From Nocardioides sp. (GTDB lineage: Bacteria; Actinomycetota; Actinomycetes; Propionibacteriales; Nocardioidaceae): a DNA stretch of 10,543 bases. How positions within the stretch are numbered: position 1 is the stretch's first letter; each line of letters begins with the position of its first letter. The stretch lies in contig NZ_JASLGR010000055.1 in NCBI RefSeq assembly GCF_030150155.1, positions 1 through 10,543 of the forward strand, in the 5' to 3' direction. A program made the translations under genes and the position numbers. The notes under the pieces were generated by a model. That model was given only the letters and a program-made list of their open reading frames with translations, was not told the DNA's origin and searched no databases. This document shows positions 1 through 6,249 of the stretch, piece after piece.

Positions 1-128
1 GCCCCGTCAAAGAGACTCACCGTGGTCGACTCCCCCGCCGGGAACGACCGACCGTTGTCGGTCACACCAGCCTCATATGACCGCGTCTCAACGGTCAGCA
101 CCTCACCCTCATACGTCAAACCCCGCAT
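1..128 (-). CDS. Unrecognised small protein, N-terminal part only
   Basis: An open leftward frame starts at ATG (128-126) and runs off the left edge, giving about 42 residues beginning MRGLTYEGEVLTVETRS and including a VTDNGRSFPAGEST stretch. The start is well supported by a perfect Shine-Dalgarno AGGAGGT (140-134) five bases upstream. The visible part is rich in Gly, Thr and Glu, looks like alternating beta strands, and has no signal peptide or membrane segment. I do not recognise the family. It is divergent from the XRE regulator at 260, with a parS-like site between them, an arrangement common in phage, plasmid or integrative elements. That link is inference. The remainder lies outside the window. 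Confidence 0.7.
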   Translation of the reverse strand, partial: MRGLTYEGEVLTVETRSYEAGVTDNGRSFPAGESTTVSLFDG

Positions 129-171
129 CACGCACCTCCTCAGTGCCACGCGTTCACCGACCCACTGCCGA

Positions 172-187
172 TGTTTCACGTGGAACA
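172..187. promoter_or_regulatory. parS: parS-like ParB binding site
   Basis: The 16 bases TGTTTCACGTGGAACA are the exact reverse complement of TGTTCCACGTGAAACA, which fits the bacterial parS consensus TGTTNCACGTGAAACA. It differs by one base from the perfect palindrome TGTTTCACGTGAAACA. It lies in the divergent gap between the genes at 128 and 260, not inside a gene. In the known system ParB (Spo0J) loads here and spreads or slides to organise the origin region. No parA or parB is visible in the window, so use by the chromosomal ParB is inferred from the sequence match alone. Confidence 0.72.
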
Positions 188-247
188 AGGTTCTTATCCA
201 TTTCGCAAGAAGTCAACCGTGAGTGTCGGATTCGCTCGGGATAGACC

Positions 248-253
248 TAGATT
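248..253 (+). promoter_or_regulatory. -10 element of a leaderless promoter for the XRE gene
   Basis: TAGATT fits the TANNNT -10 pattern and ends exactly six bases before the ATG at 260. Transcription would therefore start at or next to the start codon. There is no Shine-Dalgarno before this ATG, which agrees with leaderless translation. No convincing -35 box is seen. Confidence 0.45.
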
Positions 254-259
254 TCAATC

Positions 260-634
260 ATGGGGAACAACACTCATCGCCAGATCGCAGCGAACATCAA
301 CGCGCTGCTCGGGCTGGCCGACTGGAAGAAGTCGCACCTCAGCAGAGCAACGGGCATCACCGAGGCGACGATCAGTCGGAAGATGCGCGGAATGGCTGAT
401 TGGTCCATCACAGACCTGGACAAGATCGCGGACGTTCTGAACGTGACAACAGTCGAGCTCATCGGAACGCCACCTACGGCCACCGAATGGGACCGCCGGC
501 GAACCGCCGTGCCCGCTGCGCCGGGACCCCGTTTCCTGCTCTCCCCCACCGGGCACTTCGACGCGCCGCCGGCACCACTCTCACCGGTCAGTCCGACTAG
601 CGACATTATGTCAACTTGTGTTCTATGTCAGTGA
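260..634 (+). CDS. Small XRE-family (Cro/CI-type) helix-turn-helix regulator
   Basis: This 124-residue protein has an N-terminal XRE-type helix-turn-helix at about residues 8-70. The recognition segment is around LSRATGITEATISRKMRG, followed by the typical closing helices DLDKIADVLNVTTVELIG. The rest (about 75-124) is Pro/Arg-rich, shows no known domain and ends with two cysteines (CVLCQ). Such proteins are DNA-binding repressors, often phage or mobile-element regulators that control their own divergent region. The parS-like site and the divergent gene at 128 lie just upstream. The ATG has no Shine-Dalgarno but sits six bases behind TAGATT, so it is probably leaderless. The 3' end overlaps the convergent nucleotidyltransferase gene by 12 bases. 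Its bases are less GC-rich than those of the genes to the right, suggesting acquired DNA. The target is unknown. Confidence 0.78.
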   Translation: MGNNTHRQIAANINALLGLADWKKSHLSRATGITEATISRKMRGMADWSITDLDKIADVLNVTTVELIGTPPTATEWDRRRTAVPAAPGPRFLLSPTGHFDAPPAPLSPVSPTSDIMSTCVLCQ

Positions 635-1146
635 CTCATCCTCGCCTCCGGCATCGATGAGGCCCTTGACCAGTGCCGCGGCGCGTTGCCGAGCGACCGG
701 GTGCAGATCGGTGCGTTCCAGTCGCGTGAGTACGACGGCCGGGTTCACCAGCTGTGCCTTGACGAGCTCGGAGACGAAGCGGATGTCCTTCTCACGGAAG
801 GCCGCAAGCTTGGCCACCGCCAGGTCATGCCGCTCGAGGAAGGACGCCAGGACGCCTGGACTGTTGGTGCCCGCCGGAACGGGTTGGGTGATGAGCCGCT
901 CTTGCCACCCAGGGGGCAGTCGAGCGGTCTCGACGTGGATCCCCTCCGCGTAGTATCCGCGCAGCTGGTGGAAGTTGGAGTCCTCCCCGATCGCTCCGGT
1001 GACCAGGTCGGCCTTCGCTCGGTCGGCGTCTTCAAGGAATGCCACGTCAGCTTCCATCGACATCGTCGCAGCCCCATCACGATGGGCCGGTCGTCGACGA
1101 GCTGGCTTGCTGCGCGCAGGACCTCCGCGAGCTGCTCCCGGTTCAT
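623..1146 (-). pseudogene. DUF6036-type nucleotidyltransferase, internal deletion and frameshift
   Basis: Two leftward frames together match one DUF6036-like nucleotidyltransferase. The first starts at ATG 1146 (MNREQLAEVLRAASQLVDDRPIVM) and is lost near 1075. The second carries the body from about 1075 to the TAG at 623-625 (AATMSMEADVAFLEDADRAK, then AIGEDSNFHQLRGYYAEGIH and LERHDLAVAKLAAFREKD). As I remember the family, a stretch like GSQSILGSFPEDALP lies between IV and AAT. Here it is missing, about 15 codons, and the two halves are in different frames. The lost block contains the GS motif of the nucleotidyltransferase fold, so the product should be inactive. The ATG overlaps the regulator's stop (ATGA), as in a coupled toxin-antitoxin operon. 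An internal ATG at 1063 could give a 146-residue fragment. Family recognition is from memory of the pattern, not a search. Confidence 0.72.
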
Positions 1147-1733
1147 CGCCGCACGCCGTGCGCTGCGGCGGCCTCCACGTGCGGATGGTGTGCCTCCCAG
1201 TAGGTACGGAAGGAGGAAAGGGCCTGCTCGCGCTGCTCTGGGGTCAGCACTCCGGCGAACGGCGAGTTCTGGCGCAGGTCCTCAGCCTCCTCGTCGAGCC
1301 CGGTGAGTGTGGCGACGATGGACTCGACCCCCTCGTCGAGGATCTCTCCCCACCGGTCGAACGCCTCCAGGATCGAGGCGCGCTCGGCGTGCACGCCGCG
1401 CAAGCGGGCGAGGTTCTCGCGGGCGATGCCGATCGCGCGATGAGGTTCACGGGTCAGCTCGCCCACCACCATCCGGTTCAGCCACAGTGAACGCTGTTTC
1501 TCGCGTCGCGGTGCGCCGTCGCCGGGTGTCCTCAGTTCCAGGTGCAGTTCGGCACCCAGACCGTCGAGGACCCGCTGCAAGGTCGAGATGCTGGGCTGGG
1601 TCTCGCCGGTCTCGAGGCGCGAGAGCATCGACTGAGGGATCCCGCAGGCGCGCGCGGCCGCGCGCTGGCTCAGGCCGAGGCGGGCCCGGCGGCCGCGAAG
1701 CAACTCCCCTACTGACGTCGTCTGTTCGCTCAC
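1143..1733 (-). CDS. XRE-family regulator, antitoxin-like partner of the nucleotidyltransferase
   Basis: With the GTG at 1733 the product is 196 residues. The N-terminal XRE helix-turn-helix covers about residues 6-68: VGELLRGRRARLGLSQRAAA, then GIPQSMLSRLETGETQPSIS. It is followed by a charged helical C-terminal region, with LWLNRMVVGELTREPHRAIG and a long helix with AFDRWGEILDEG, that is seen with this regulator type. It overlaps the nucleotidyltransferase start by ATGA, so the two were translated together. The expected role is DNA binding, autorepression and neutralising or regulating the enzyme. An open frame continues upstream to TTG 1754 and another GTG lies at 1736. I prefer 1733 because TATCAT ends six bases before it and no Shine-Dalgarno exists for any candidate. 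The frame is intact although its partner is broken. Confidence 0.8.
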   Translation of the reverse strand: MSEQTTSVGELLRGRRARLGLSQRAAARACGIPQSMLSRLETGETQPSISTLQRVLDGLGAELHLELRTPGDGAPRREKQRSLWLNRMVVGELTREPHRAIGIARENLARLRGVHAERASILEAFDRWGEILDEGVESIVATLTGLDEEAEDLRQNSPFAGVLTPEQREQALSSFRTYWEAHHPHVEAAAAHGVRR

Positions 1734-1739
1734 CACACA

Positions 1740-1761
1740 ATGATATGCGATCAAGCATCAT
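1740..1761 (-). promoter_or_regulatory. Promoter -10 and candidate operator of the XRE-nucleotidyltransferase pair
   Basis: Read leftward, TATCAT (1745-1740) is a good -10 element ending six bases before the GTG at 1733, so the transcript should be leaderless. The same stretch is an inverted repeat: ATGAT (1740-1744) and ATCAT (1757-1761) flank a central GATC. The -10 lies within one arm, so a protein bound here would block the polymerase. This fits autorepression by the XRE protein. That is inference; the symmetry is only partial (14 of 22 positions). No clear -35 is seen. Confidence 0.42.
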
Positions 1762-1899
1762 TGCGGGTTGGCGCCACGGAGGCCTGTAGTCGGCTCCCCT
1801 GTGTCCGAACCGCTGCGTTGCCAGCGGTGCCTGCCTGCCCTAACGTCCGTGACTACGAGTTGCCACGCCTGCGGCAACCCCTGCGAAAGGCGTCGCCTG

Positions 1900-4182
1900 A
1901 TGACGACTCCGGATCCGAATGTCTGCCCGTCCTGCGGTGCTGCGCTGCCGACCGACAGGACGGCCGGCTGCCCGGCGTGCGGGCTGCGGCTGATCGGAGC
2001 TGACGCTGTCTGTCTCTGGCAGGTCGACTGCGAGCTCGCTTCGTTGCAGGAGGAGCGTGAGCGGCTGCTGGTACGGCTGCACTCCCCCGAGGTCGCCGAG
2101 GTGCCAGGAACCGCTGCCGCAGTCCCGGACTACGGGCGTTCCGAAAGCGTGCCGTCAGCGGGTTCGTTCCCGGCAGTACCCGCGCCGTACGTGCCCCCAG
2201 AGCGACGTGTGCTGAGCGGCCAGCAGGTCATCCTCGGCCTCGGCGCGATCCTGCTGCTCGGCGCTGCGTCGATCTTCGTGATCGCGGTCTGGCTCCTGGT
2301 GGGCCTCGTCGGCCAGGCGATCCTGCTGAGCGCGATGATCGCGCTCGCGGTCGCCGGATCGGCCCTCGCGACCGCCAAGCGACTCCCGGCCGCCTCCGAG
2401 ACCGGAGCGGTGATTGCCGTCGGTCTCACCCTGCTCGGCGTCAACGCCGCCCATCAGCTCGGGCTCGCCGGCCTCGACGACGTACGCCCTGGGCTCTACT
2501 GGCCGGCCGCCCTCACCGTCTGTGGTCTCCTCTTCGCCGGGTTCCACCGGCTGATGCCACGGGGCAGTGCCGAGACACCGTTGCGGCCCGTGGCGACGTA
2601 CGTGCCGGCAGCGACCCTCGCCTTCGCGATCGCGCCGTGGACGTTGATGGCCAACGGGTGGTTCGACTCCCCCGGCCCCCGGCTGGCGACCGTCGCCATG
2701 ATGGCCGGCGTGATGGTGCTCGAGACTGCGGTCGGCCATCTGCTCACCCGCTCCGGCCGCTGGCATCAGATCGTCGTGGGCATCCTGGTGTGCTTCCTCC
2801 TCGCCGACGTCGGCGGCTACCTGCTGACCGCCTTCGTGACGGCCTACTCCCCCGACTCGACCACCCTTCTCCGGTACGTCGCCACCGGATCGATCCTCCT
2901 ACTCGCCGTGCTCGTCATCCTCGGGTCCACCGCCGACGTCGTGCGGCGGGTCCCGATCCCGGAGCTGGTCGAGCATCGGCACTGGTGCGCGGCCGTCGGG
3001 GTGCTCGGCATCGTCGCGGTGGTGCCGGTGGTGCTGCTCGACGTCGACTACCGGGTCGTCGTGGCCATCAGCGTGGTCGTCGGGGTCGCGCTGTGGTGGG
3101 CGGTGTGGCGCCTGCCTGCGTCTCTCAGAGAGGCGTCGTGGTGGCCGGTGCTGGGTCCGCTCGCCGCCATCGTCGTGCTGGTCGAGTGCTGGACGGTGCT
3201 ACTGGGCGACCACGCGAACCACGTCGCCCGCGGGTTCGACGCTGCCGCCGGCACCGACGCAGCCCCGGCCTCGATCCCGGTCGTCGCCCTCGTCATCCCG
3301 GCCGCCTGCCTGCTGGTCGCTGCGCTGGTGTGGCTGGCACGCCACCGGGTGCCGTTCGCACTGATCCCCGTGAGTCTCACCCTCGCCCTCACGGCGGCCA
3401 CAGCACTGATCGACGCCAGCGCCCTGGCCGGGGTGATCGTGACAGCGGCTCTGATGGTGCTGCACCTCCTGCTCGCCGCCGCGATGGCCCGCAGCACCGC
3501 CGACGGTGCTCAGGAGACCGAGCTGAGCTGCGCAGTCTTCGCTGTCGGCTTCGGTGCGGCAGCAGTCTCGTTCAACGCCTCGCTCGACCGTCCCGTGATC
3601 TTCGCGCTGACCCTGTTCGCCGCCGCTGTCGTCACCGCGATCTACGCGGGCCAGCCCGGCCGACTCCTCCTGGCGTACGCCGCCTGCGCGCTGGGCACGG
3701 CCGGCACCTGGGTGCTGCTCGACGACCGGTCGGTCGACACCGGCACCGCCATCGAGGCCTACACCCTGCCGCTGGCGGCGATGCTGGCCGTGGTCGGCGC
3801 CGTGCAGCACCATCGTGCACGCCTGACCGGCACGGCGGCGCCGTCGATGCTGACCGTCGCGCCTGCCCTGGCCGCAGCCCTGGTGCCGAGCATGGCCGTC
3901 GCGATCGGGGGCGGTGACGCCGTACGCCTGGCCGCGGTGACGGTGGTGTCCCTGATCACGGTGCTGATCGGCTTCGCCCGGCACCTCCAGGCGCCGGTGC
4001 TGATCGGTGGCGGCGTGCTGCTGGTGATCGCCCTCACCCAGGGCGGACCGTTCATCGGCTACCTGCCGGGCTGGCTCACGATCGGCACCGCCGGGGTCAT
4101 CCTGCTCGTCATCGGCGTGCAGTGGGAGCGCGCGATCACATCCGGGCGACGTGCCGCAGCCTGGGTGGCCGGGCTGGCCTGA
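1900..4182 (+). CDS. Large polytopic membrane protein with N-terminal zinc ribbon (SCO7613 C-terminal-like)
   Basis: From ATG 1900 the product is 760 residues. It begins with a zinc ribbon (Cys 9, 12, 24, 27: CPSC...CPAC), then a charged helix (about 41-61, ASLQEERERLLVRL) and a Pro-rich linker. From about residue 109 to the end it is almost continuous hydrophobic helices, roughly 18-22 membrane spans. This layout matches large actinobacterial membrane proteins described as SCO7613 C-terminal domain-containing. Their function is unknown, so none is assigned. ATG 1900 has a moderate Shine-Dalgarno (GAAAGG, 1885-1890). The frame is open further upstream to GTG 1801 and TTG 1768. That extension would add another CxxC-x10-CxxC pair, so a longer form with two ribbons is possible. 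Codon ends are strongly G/C from about 1900 onward and less so before, which favours 1900. The gene stands alone. Confidence 0.82.
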   Translation: MTTPDPNVCPSCGAALPTDRTAGCPACGLRLIGADAVCLWQVDCELASLQEERERLLVRLHSPEVAEVPGTAAAVPDYGRSESVPSAGSFPAVPAPYVPPERRVLSGQQVILGLGAILLLGAASIFVIAVWLLVGLVGQAILLSAMIALAVAGSALATAKRLPAASETGAVIAVGLTLLGVNAAHQLGLAGLDDVRPGLYWPAALTVCGLLFAGFHRLMPRGSAETPLRPVATYVPAATLAFAIAPWTLMANGWFDSPGPRLATVAMMAGVMVLETAVGHLLTRSGRWHQIVVGILVCFLLADVGGYLLTAFVTAYSPDSTTLLRYVATGSILLLAVLVILGSTADVVRRVPIPELVEHRHWCAAVGVLGIVAVVPVVLLDVDYRVVVAISVVVGVALWWAVWRLPASLREASWWPVLGPLAAIVVLVECWTVLLGDHANHVARGFDAAAGTDAAPASIPVVALVIPAACLLVAALVWLARHRVPFALIPVSLTLALTAATALIDASALAGVIVTAALMVLHLLLAAAMARSTADGAQETELSCAVFAVGFGAAAVSFNASLDRPVIFALTLFAAAVVTAIYAGQPGRLLLAYAACALGTAGTWVLLDDRSVDTGTAIEAYTLPLAAMLAVVGAVQHHRARLTGTAAPSMLTVAPALAAALVPSMAVAIGGGDAVRLAAVTVVSLITVLIGFARHLQAPVLIGGGVLLVIALTQGGPFIGYLPGWLTIGTAGVILLVIGVQWERAITSGRRAAAWVAGLA

Positions 4183-4208
4183 ACGCTCCCCCGCCGCCGC
4201 TATCAGAC

Positions 4209-4226
4209 CGTGACATGACGTTCACG
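4209..4226. repeat. Short inverted repeat CGTGA/TCACG
   Basis: CGTGA (4209-4213) and TCACG (4222-4226) face each other across eight bases. They lie in the gap between the membrane protein and the nucleotidase, about 30 bases ahead of the putative nucleotidase -10. The pair could be a second regulator site or chance; the five-base arms give weak evidence. Confidence 0.25.
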
Positions 4227-4258
4227 TAGCAACGGTTCCGGTCCCGTCCCCGAGCCTG

Positions 4259-4264
4259 TACTAA
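4259..4264 (+). promoter_or_regulatory. Candidate -10 of the nucleotidase promoter
   Basis: TACTAA, preceded by TG one base away (TG-TACTAA, extended -10 style apart from spacing), sits about 38 bases before the ATG at 4302. Transcription would begin near 4271, inside the 14-bp palindrome. No good -35 box is visible, so this is tentative. Confidence 0.35.
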
Positions 4265-4277
4265 TGGTCTAGACCAT
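4264..4277. promoter_or_regulatory. DasR/NagR-type GntR operator (dre-like palindrome)
   Basis: ATGGTCTAGACCAT is a perfect 14-bp palindrome. Its central TGGTCTAGACCA equals the core of the DasR-responsive element known from Streptomyces. DasR belongs to the HutC subfamily of GntR repressors and releases DNA when amino-sugar phosphates such as glucosamine-6-phosphate accumulate. The site overlaps the end of the likely -10 and the expected transcription start, and ends 24 bases before the nucleotidase ATG, the right place for repression. The match is seen directly; control by a DasR homologue is inferred. The regulator gene is not in the window. Confidence 0.68.
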
Positions 4278-4301
4278 CCTGACTCGGACGAATGGATCAC
4301 C

Positions 4302-6140
4302 ATGAGCAACCAGAAGCCCGGCGCTCTCAGCCGGCGCACCCTCCTGACCGGCACCGCCGCCCTGGCAGCCGTCGGCTTCGTCGCCGAACCGGCCACCGCC
4401 GCCGGCGCAGGCCACGGGAACGGCACCGGGAAGCCGACCACACGGCTCACCGTGCTCGGCACGACCGACCTGCACGGCAACGTCCTGAACTGGGACTACT
4501 TCAAGAACGCCGAGTTCGACGACGCGAAGAAGGACGACATCGGCCTGGCCAAGGCCGCGACCCTGATCAAGGCCGTCCGTGCCCAGCGCCGCGGCGAGCC
4601 GATCCTCACCCTCGACGCCGGTGACACCATCCAGGGCACCCCGCTGGCGTACTACTACGCCAAGGTCGACCCCATCACGAAGGGCGCCATCCACCCGATG
4701 GCGCGGGCGATGAACCTGGTCGGGTACGACGCGGCCGCACTCGGCAACCACGAGTTCAACTACGGGATCGACACCCTGCGCACCTTCGAGCGCCAGCTGA
4801 ACTTCCCCCTGCTCGGCGCGAACGCACTCGACGCCAGCACCGGACGGCCCGCGTTCACGCCGTACGTCATCAAGCGGTTCAAGCCCGCCCGCGGACCCGA
4901 GCTCACCGTCGGCATCCTCGGCCTGACCAACCCCGGCATCGCGCTGTGGGACAAGGCCAACGTCGAGGGCAAGATGACCTTCCCAGGACTGGTCGAGCAG
5001 GCGAAGAAGTACGTCCCCGAGATGAAGCGCCGCGGCTGCGACGTCATCGTGATCTCGGCGCACTCCGGGGCGACCACCTCGTCGTCGTACGGCGACACCC
5101 TCCCCTACCCCGAGAACGCCGCCTCCCTGGTGGCGGCACAGGTGCCCGACGTCGACGCGATCCTGGTCGGGCACGCCCACGTCGAGATCCCCCAGCAGTA
5201 CGTCGCGAACGAGAAGACCGGGCGTGCCGTGCTGCTCACCGAGCCGCTCTACTGGGGCATGCGGGTCTCGGTGATCGACCTCAACCTGGAGCTGCACCGG
5301 GGCGGCTGGCGGGTCAGCACCGCGACGTCGCAAGTGCTCAACTCCAACACCGTCGACGGTGACACCGCCGTCGTCGCCGCGGTCAAGGCGCAGCACGACA
5401 CCGTGGTCGGCTACGTGAACTCGGTGATCGGCACGTCAGCGGTGGCGATGTCGGCGGCCCGTTCGGTGGTCGAGGACACCCCGATCATCGACTTCGTGAA
5501 CTACGTCCAGGCCGACACCGTGAAGAAGGCGCTCACCGGTGCCGACGCGGCGCTGCCGGTGCTCTCGATCGCGGCGCCGTTCAACCGGGGCGCCTCGTTC
5601 CCGGCCGGTCAGGTCACCGTCCGTGACGTCGCGGGGCTCTACATCTACGACAACACCCTGATCGCGGTGAAGGTGACCGGCGCCCAGGTGAAGGCCTACC
5701 TGGAGTACTCGGCCCGCTACTTCAAGACGGTCACGAGCAGCCCGGCGGCGATCGGCAACGTCACGAACGCCGTCACCCCGACCGCCCCGAACGGCACTCC
5801 TGACTACAACTACGACGCGGTCGCCGGCCTCGACGCGCCGCTGACGTACGACATCGACCTGGCCAAGCCGGTCGACTCGCGGATCATGAATCTGGCGTAC
5901 GCCGGGACGCCGGTCGGTGACACGCAGGAGTTCGTGCTCGCGGTGAACAACTACCGCCAGTCCGGTGGCGGTGGGTTCCCCGCCGTCGCGACGGCGCCGG
6001 TGGTCTACAACCGCCAGGACGAGATCCGCCAGCTGCTGATCGACTGGGTGACGGCGCACGGCACCATCGATCCCGCACAGTTCGCCTCCGTCGACTGGAA
6101 GCTGGTCGTCAACGGGGCCCCGTTGGTGGTCACTGACTGA
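4302..6140 (+). CDS. Tat-exported 5'-nucleotidase / cyclic phosphodiesterase family enzyme
   Basis: This 612-residue enzyme has a twin-arginine signal (SRRTLLTG, Arg 11-12) and a hydrophobic stretch ending near ATAAGA, so it should be exported folded. The calcineurin-like metallophosphatase domain (about 48-300) shows all metal motifs: DLH (Asp56, His58), GD (Asp108), GNHE (149-151), His254 and GHAH (His291, His293). The C-terminal 5'-nucleotidase domain (about 370-590) includes SIAAPFNRGASFPAGQVT and the substrate-pocket loop NNYRQSGGGGFP. The family removes phosphate from 5'-nucleotides, 2',3'-cyclic nucleotides or UDP-sugars outside the membrane, supplying nucleosides and phosphate. The exact substrate cannot be read from sequence. 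The Shine-Dalgarno is weak (GGA, 4294-4296), but the ATG starts exactly before the Tat motif. The gene is single, with a DasR-type operator upstream and a hairpin downstream. Confidence 0.93.
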   Translation: MSNQKPGALSRRTLLTGTAALAAVGFVAEPATAAGAGHGNGTGKPTTRLTVLGTTDLHGNVLNWDYFKNAEFDDAKKDDIGLAKAATLIKAVRAQRRGEPILTLDAGDTIQGTPLAYYYAKVDPITKGAIHPMARAMNLVGYDAAALGNHEFNYGIDTLRTFERQLNFPLLGANALDASTGRPAFTPYVIKRFKPARGPELTVGILGLTNPGIALWDKANVEGKMTFPGLVEQAKKYVPEMKRRGCDVIVISAHSGATTSSSYGDTLPYPENAASLVAAQVPDVDAILVGHAHVEIPQQYVANEKTGRAVLLTEPLYWGMRVSVIDLNLELHRGGWRVSTATSQVLNSNTVDGDTAVVAAVKAQHDTVVGYVNSVIGTSAVAMSAARSVVEDTPIIDFVNYVQADTVKKALTGADAALPVLSIAAPFNRGASFPAGQVTVRDVAGLYIYDNTLIAVKVTGAQVKAYLEYSARYFKTVTSSPAAIGNVTNAVTPTAPNGTPDYNYDAVAGLDAPLTYDIDLAKPVDSRIMNLAYAGTPVGDTQEFVLAVNNYRQSGGGGFPAVATAPVVYNRQDEIRQLLIDWVTAHGTIDPAQFASVDWKLVVNGAPLVVTD

Positions 6141-6164
6141 CCTCGCTCCGCGCCGGTCGTCCTT

Positions 6165-6205
6165 GGGCCGTCACCCTTCCCGCCACGCTGGATGGGTGGC
6201 GGCCC
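6165..6205 (+). terminator. Hairpin terminator after the nucleotidase
   Basis: GGGCCGTCACCC (6165-6176) pairs with GGGTGGCGGCCC (6194-6205), 12 pairs with one mismatch, around a 17-base loop. Part of the loop can also pair as CCGCCAC with GTGGCGG. There is no T run after it, as in many high-GC terminators. It starts 24 bases after the nucleotidase stop and separates it from the acetyltransferase. Confidence 0.6.
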
Positions 6206-6249
6206 GAAAACGAGGTGCACGCGCCGGTCGAGCGTGATGCAGTGGAGCG

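Noticed and set aside
608..630. Two copies of TATGTCA-like sequence near the convergent gene ends
   Set aside because: Only six bases (ATGTCA) are shared and both copies lie within the end of the XRE gene; too short to mean anything.
1..1763. A complete integrative element or prophage at the left end
   Set aside because: Regulators, a parS-like site and a decayed toxin-like pair suggest accessory DNA, but no integrase, attachment site, replication or structural gene is visible.
2637..3917. Long Arg/Pro-rich open frame inside the membrane protein gene
   Set aside because: It is an alternative frame of a high-GC gene: no domain, no ribosome site, very Arg-rich product.
4220..4255. A possible PHO box (GTTCAC-like direct repeats) before the nucleotidase
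   Set aside because: PhoP boxes in Streptomyces use 11-base repeats of GTTCACC. Here GTTCACG (4220) and GTTCCGG (4234) are 14 bases apart and the second is poor.
4269..5396. 375-codon leftward frame opposite the nucleotidase
   Set aside because: Its product is Val/Gly/Asp/Arg-rich with no domain, and the nucleotidase motifs on the other strand explain the codon pattern.
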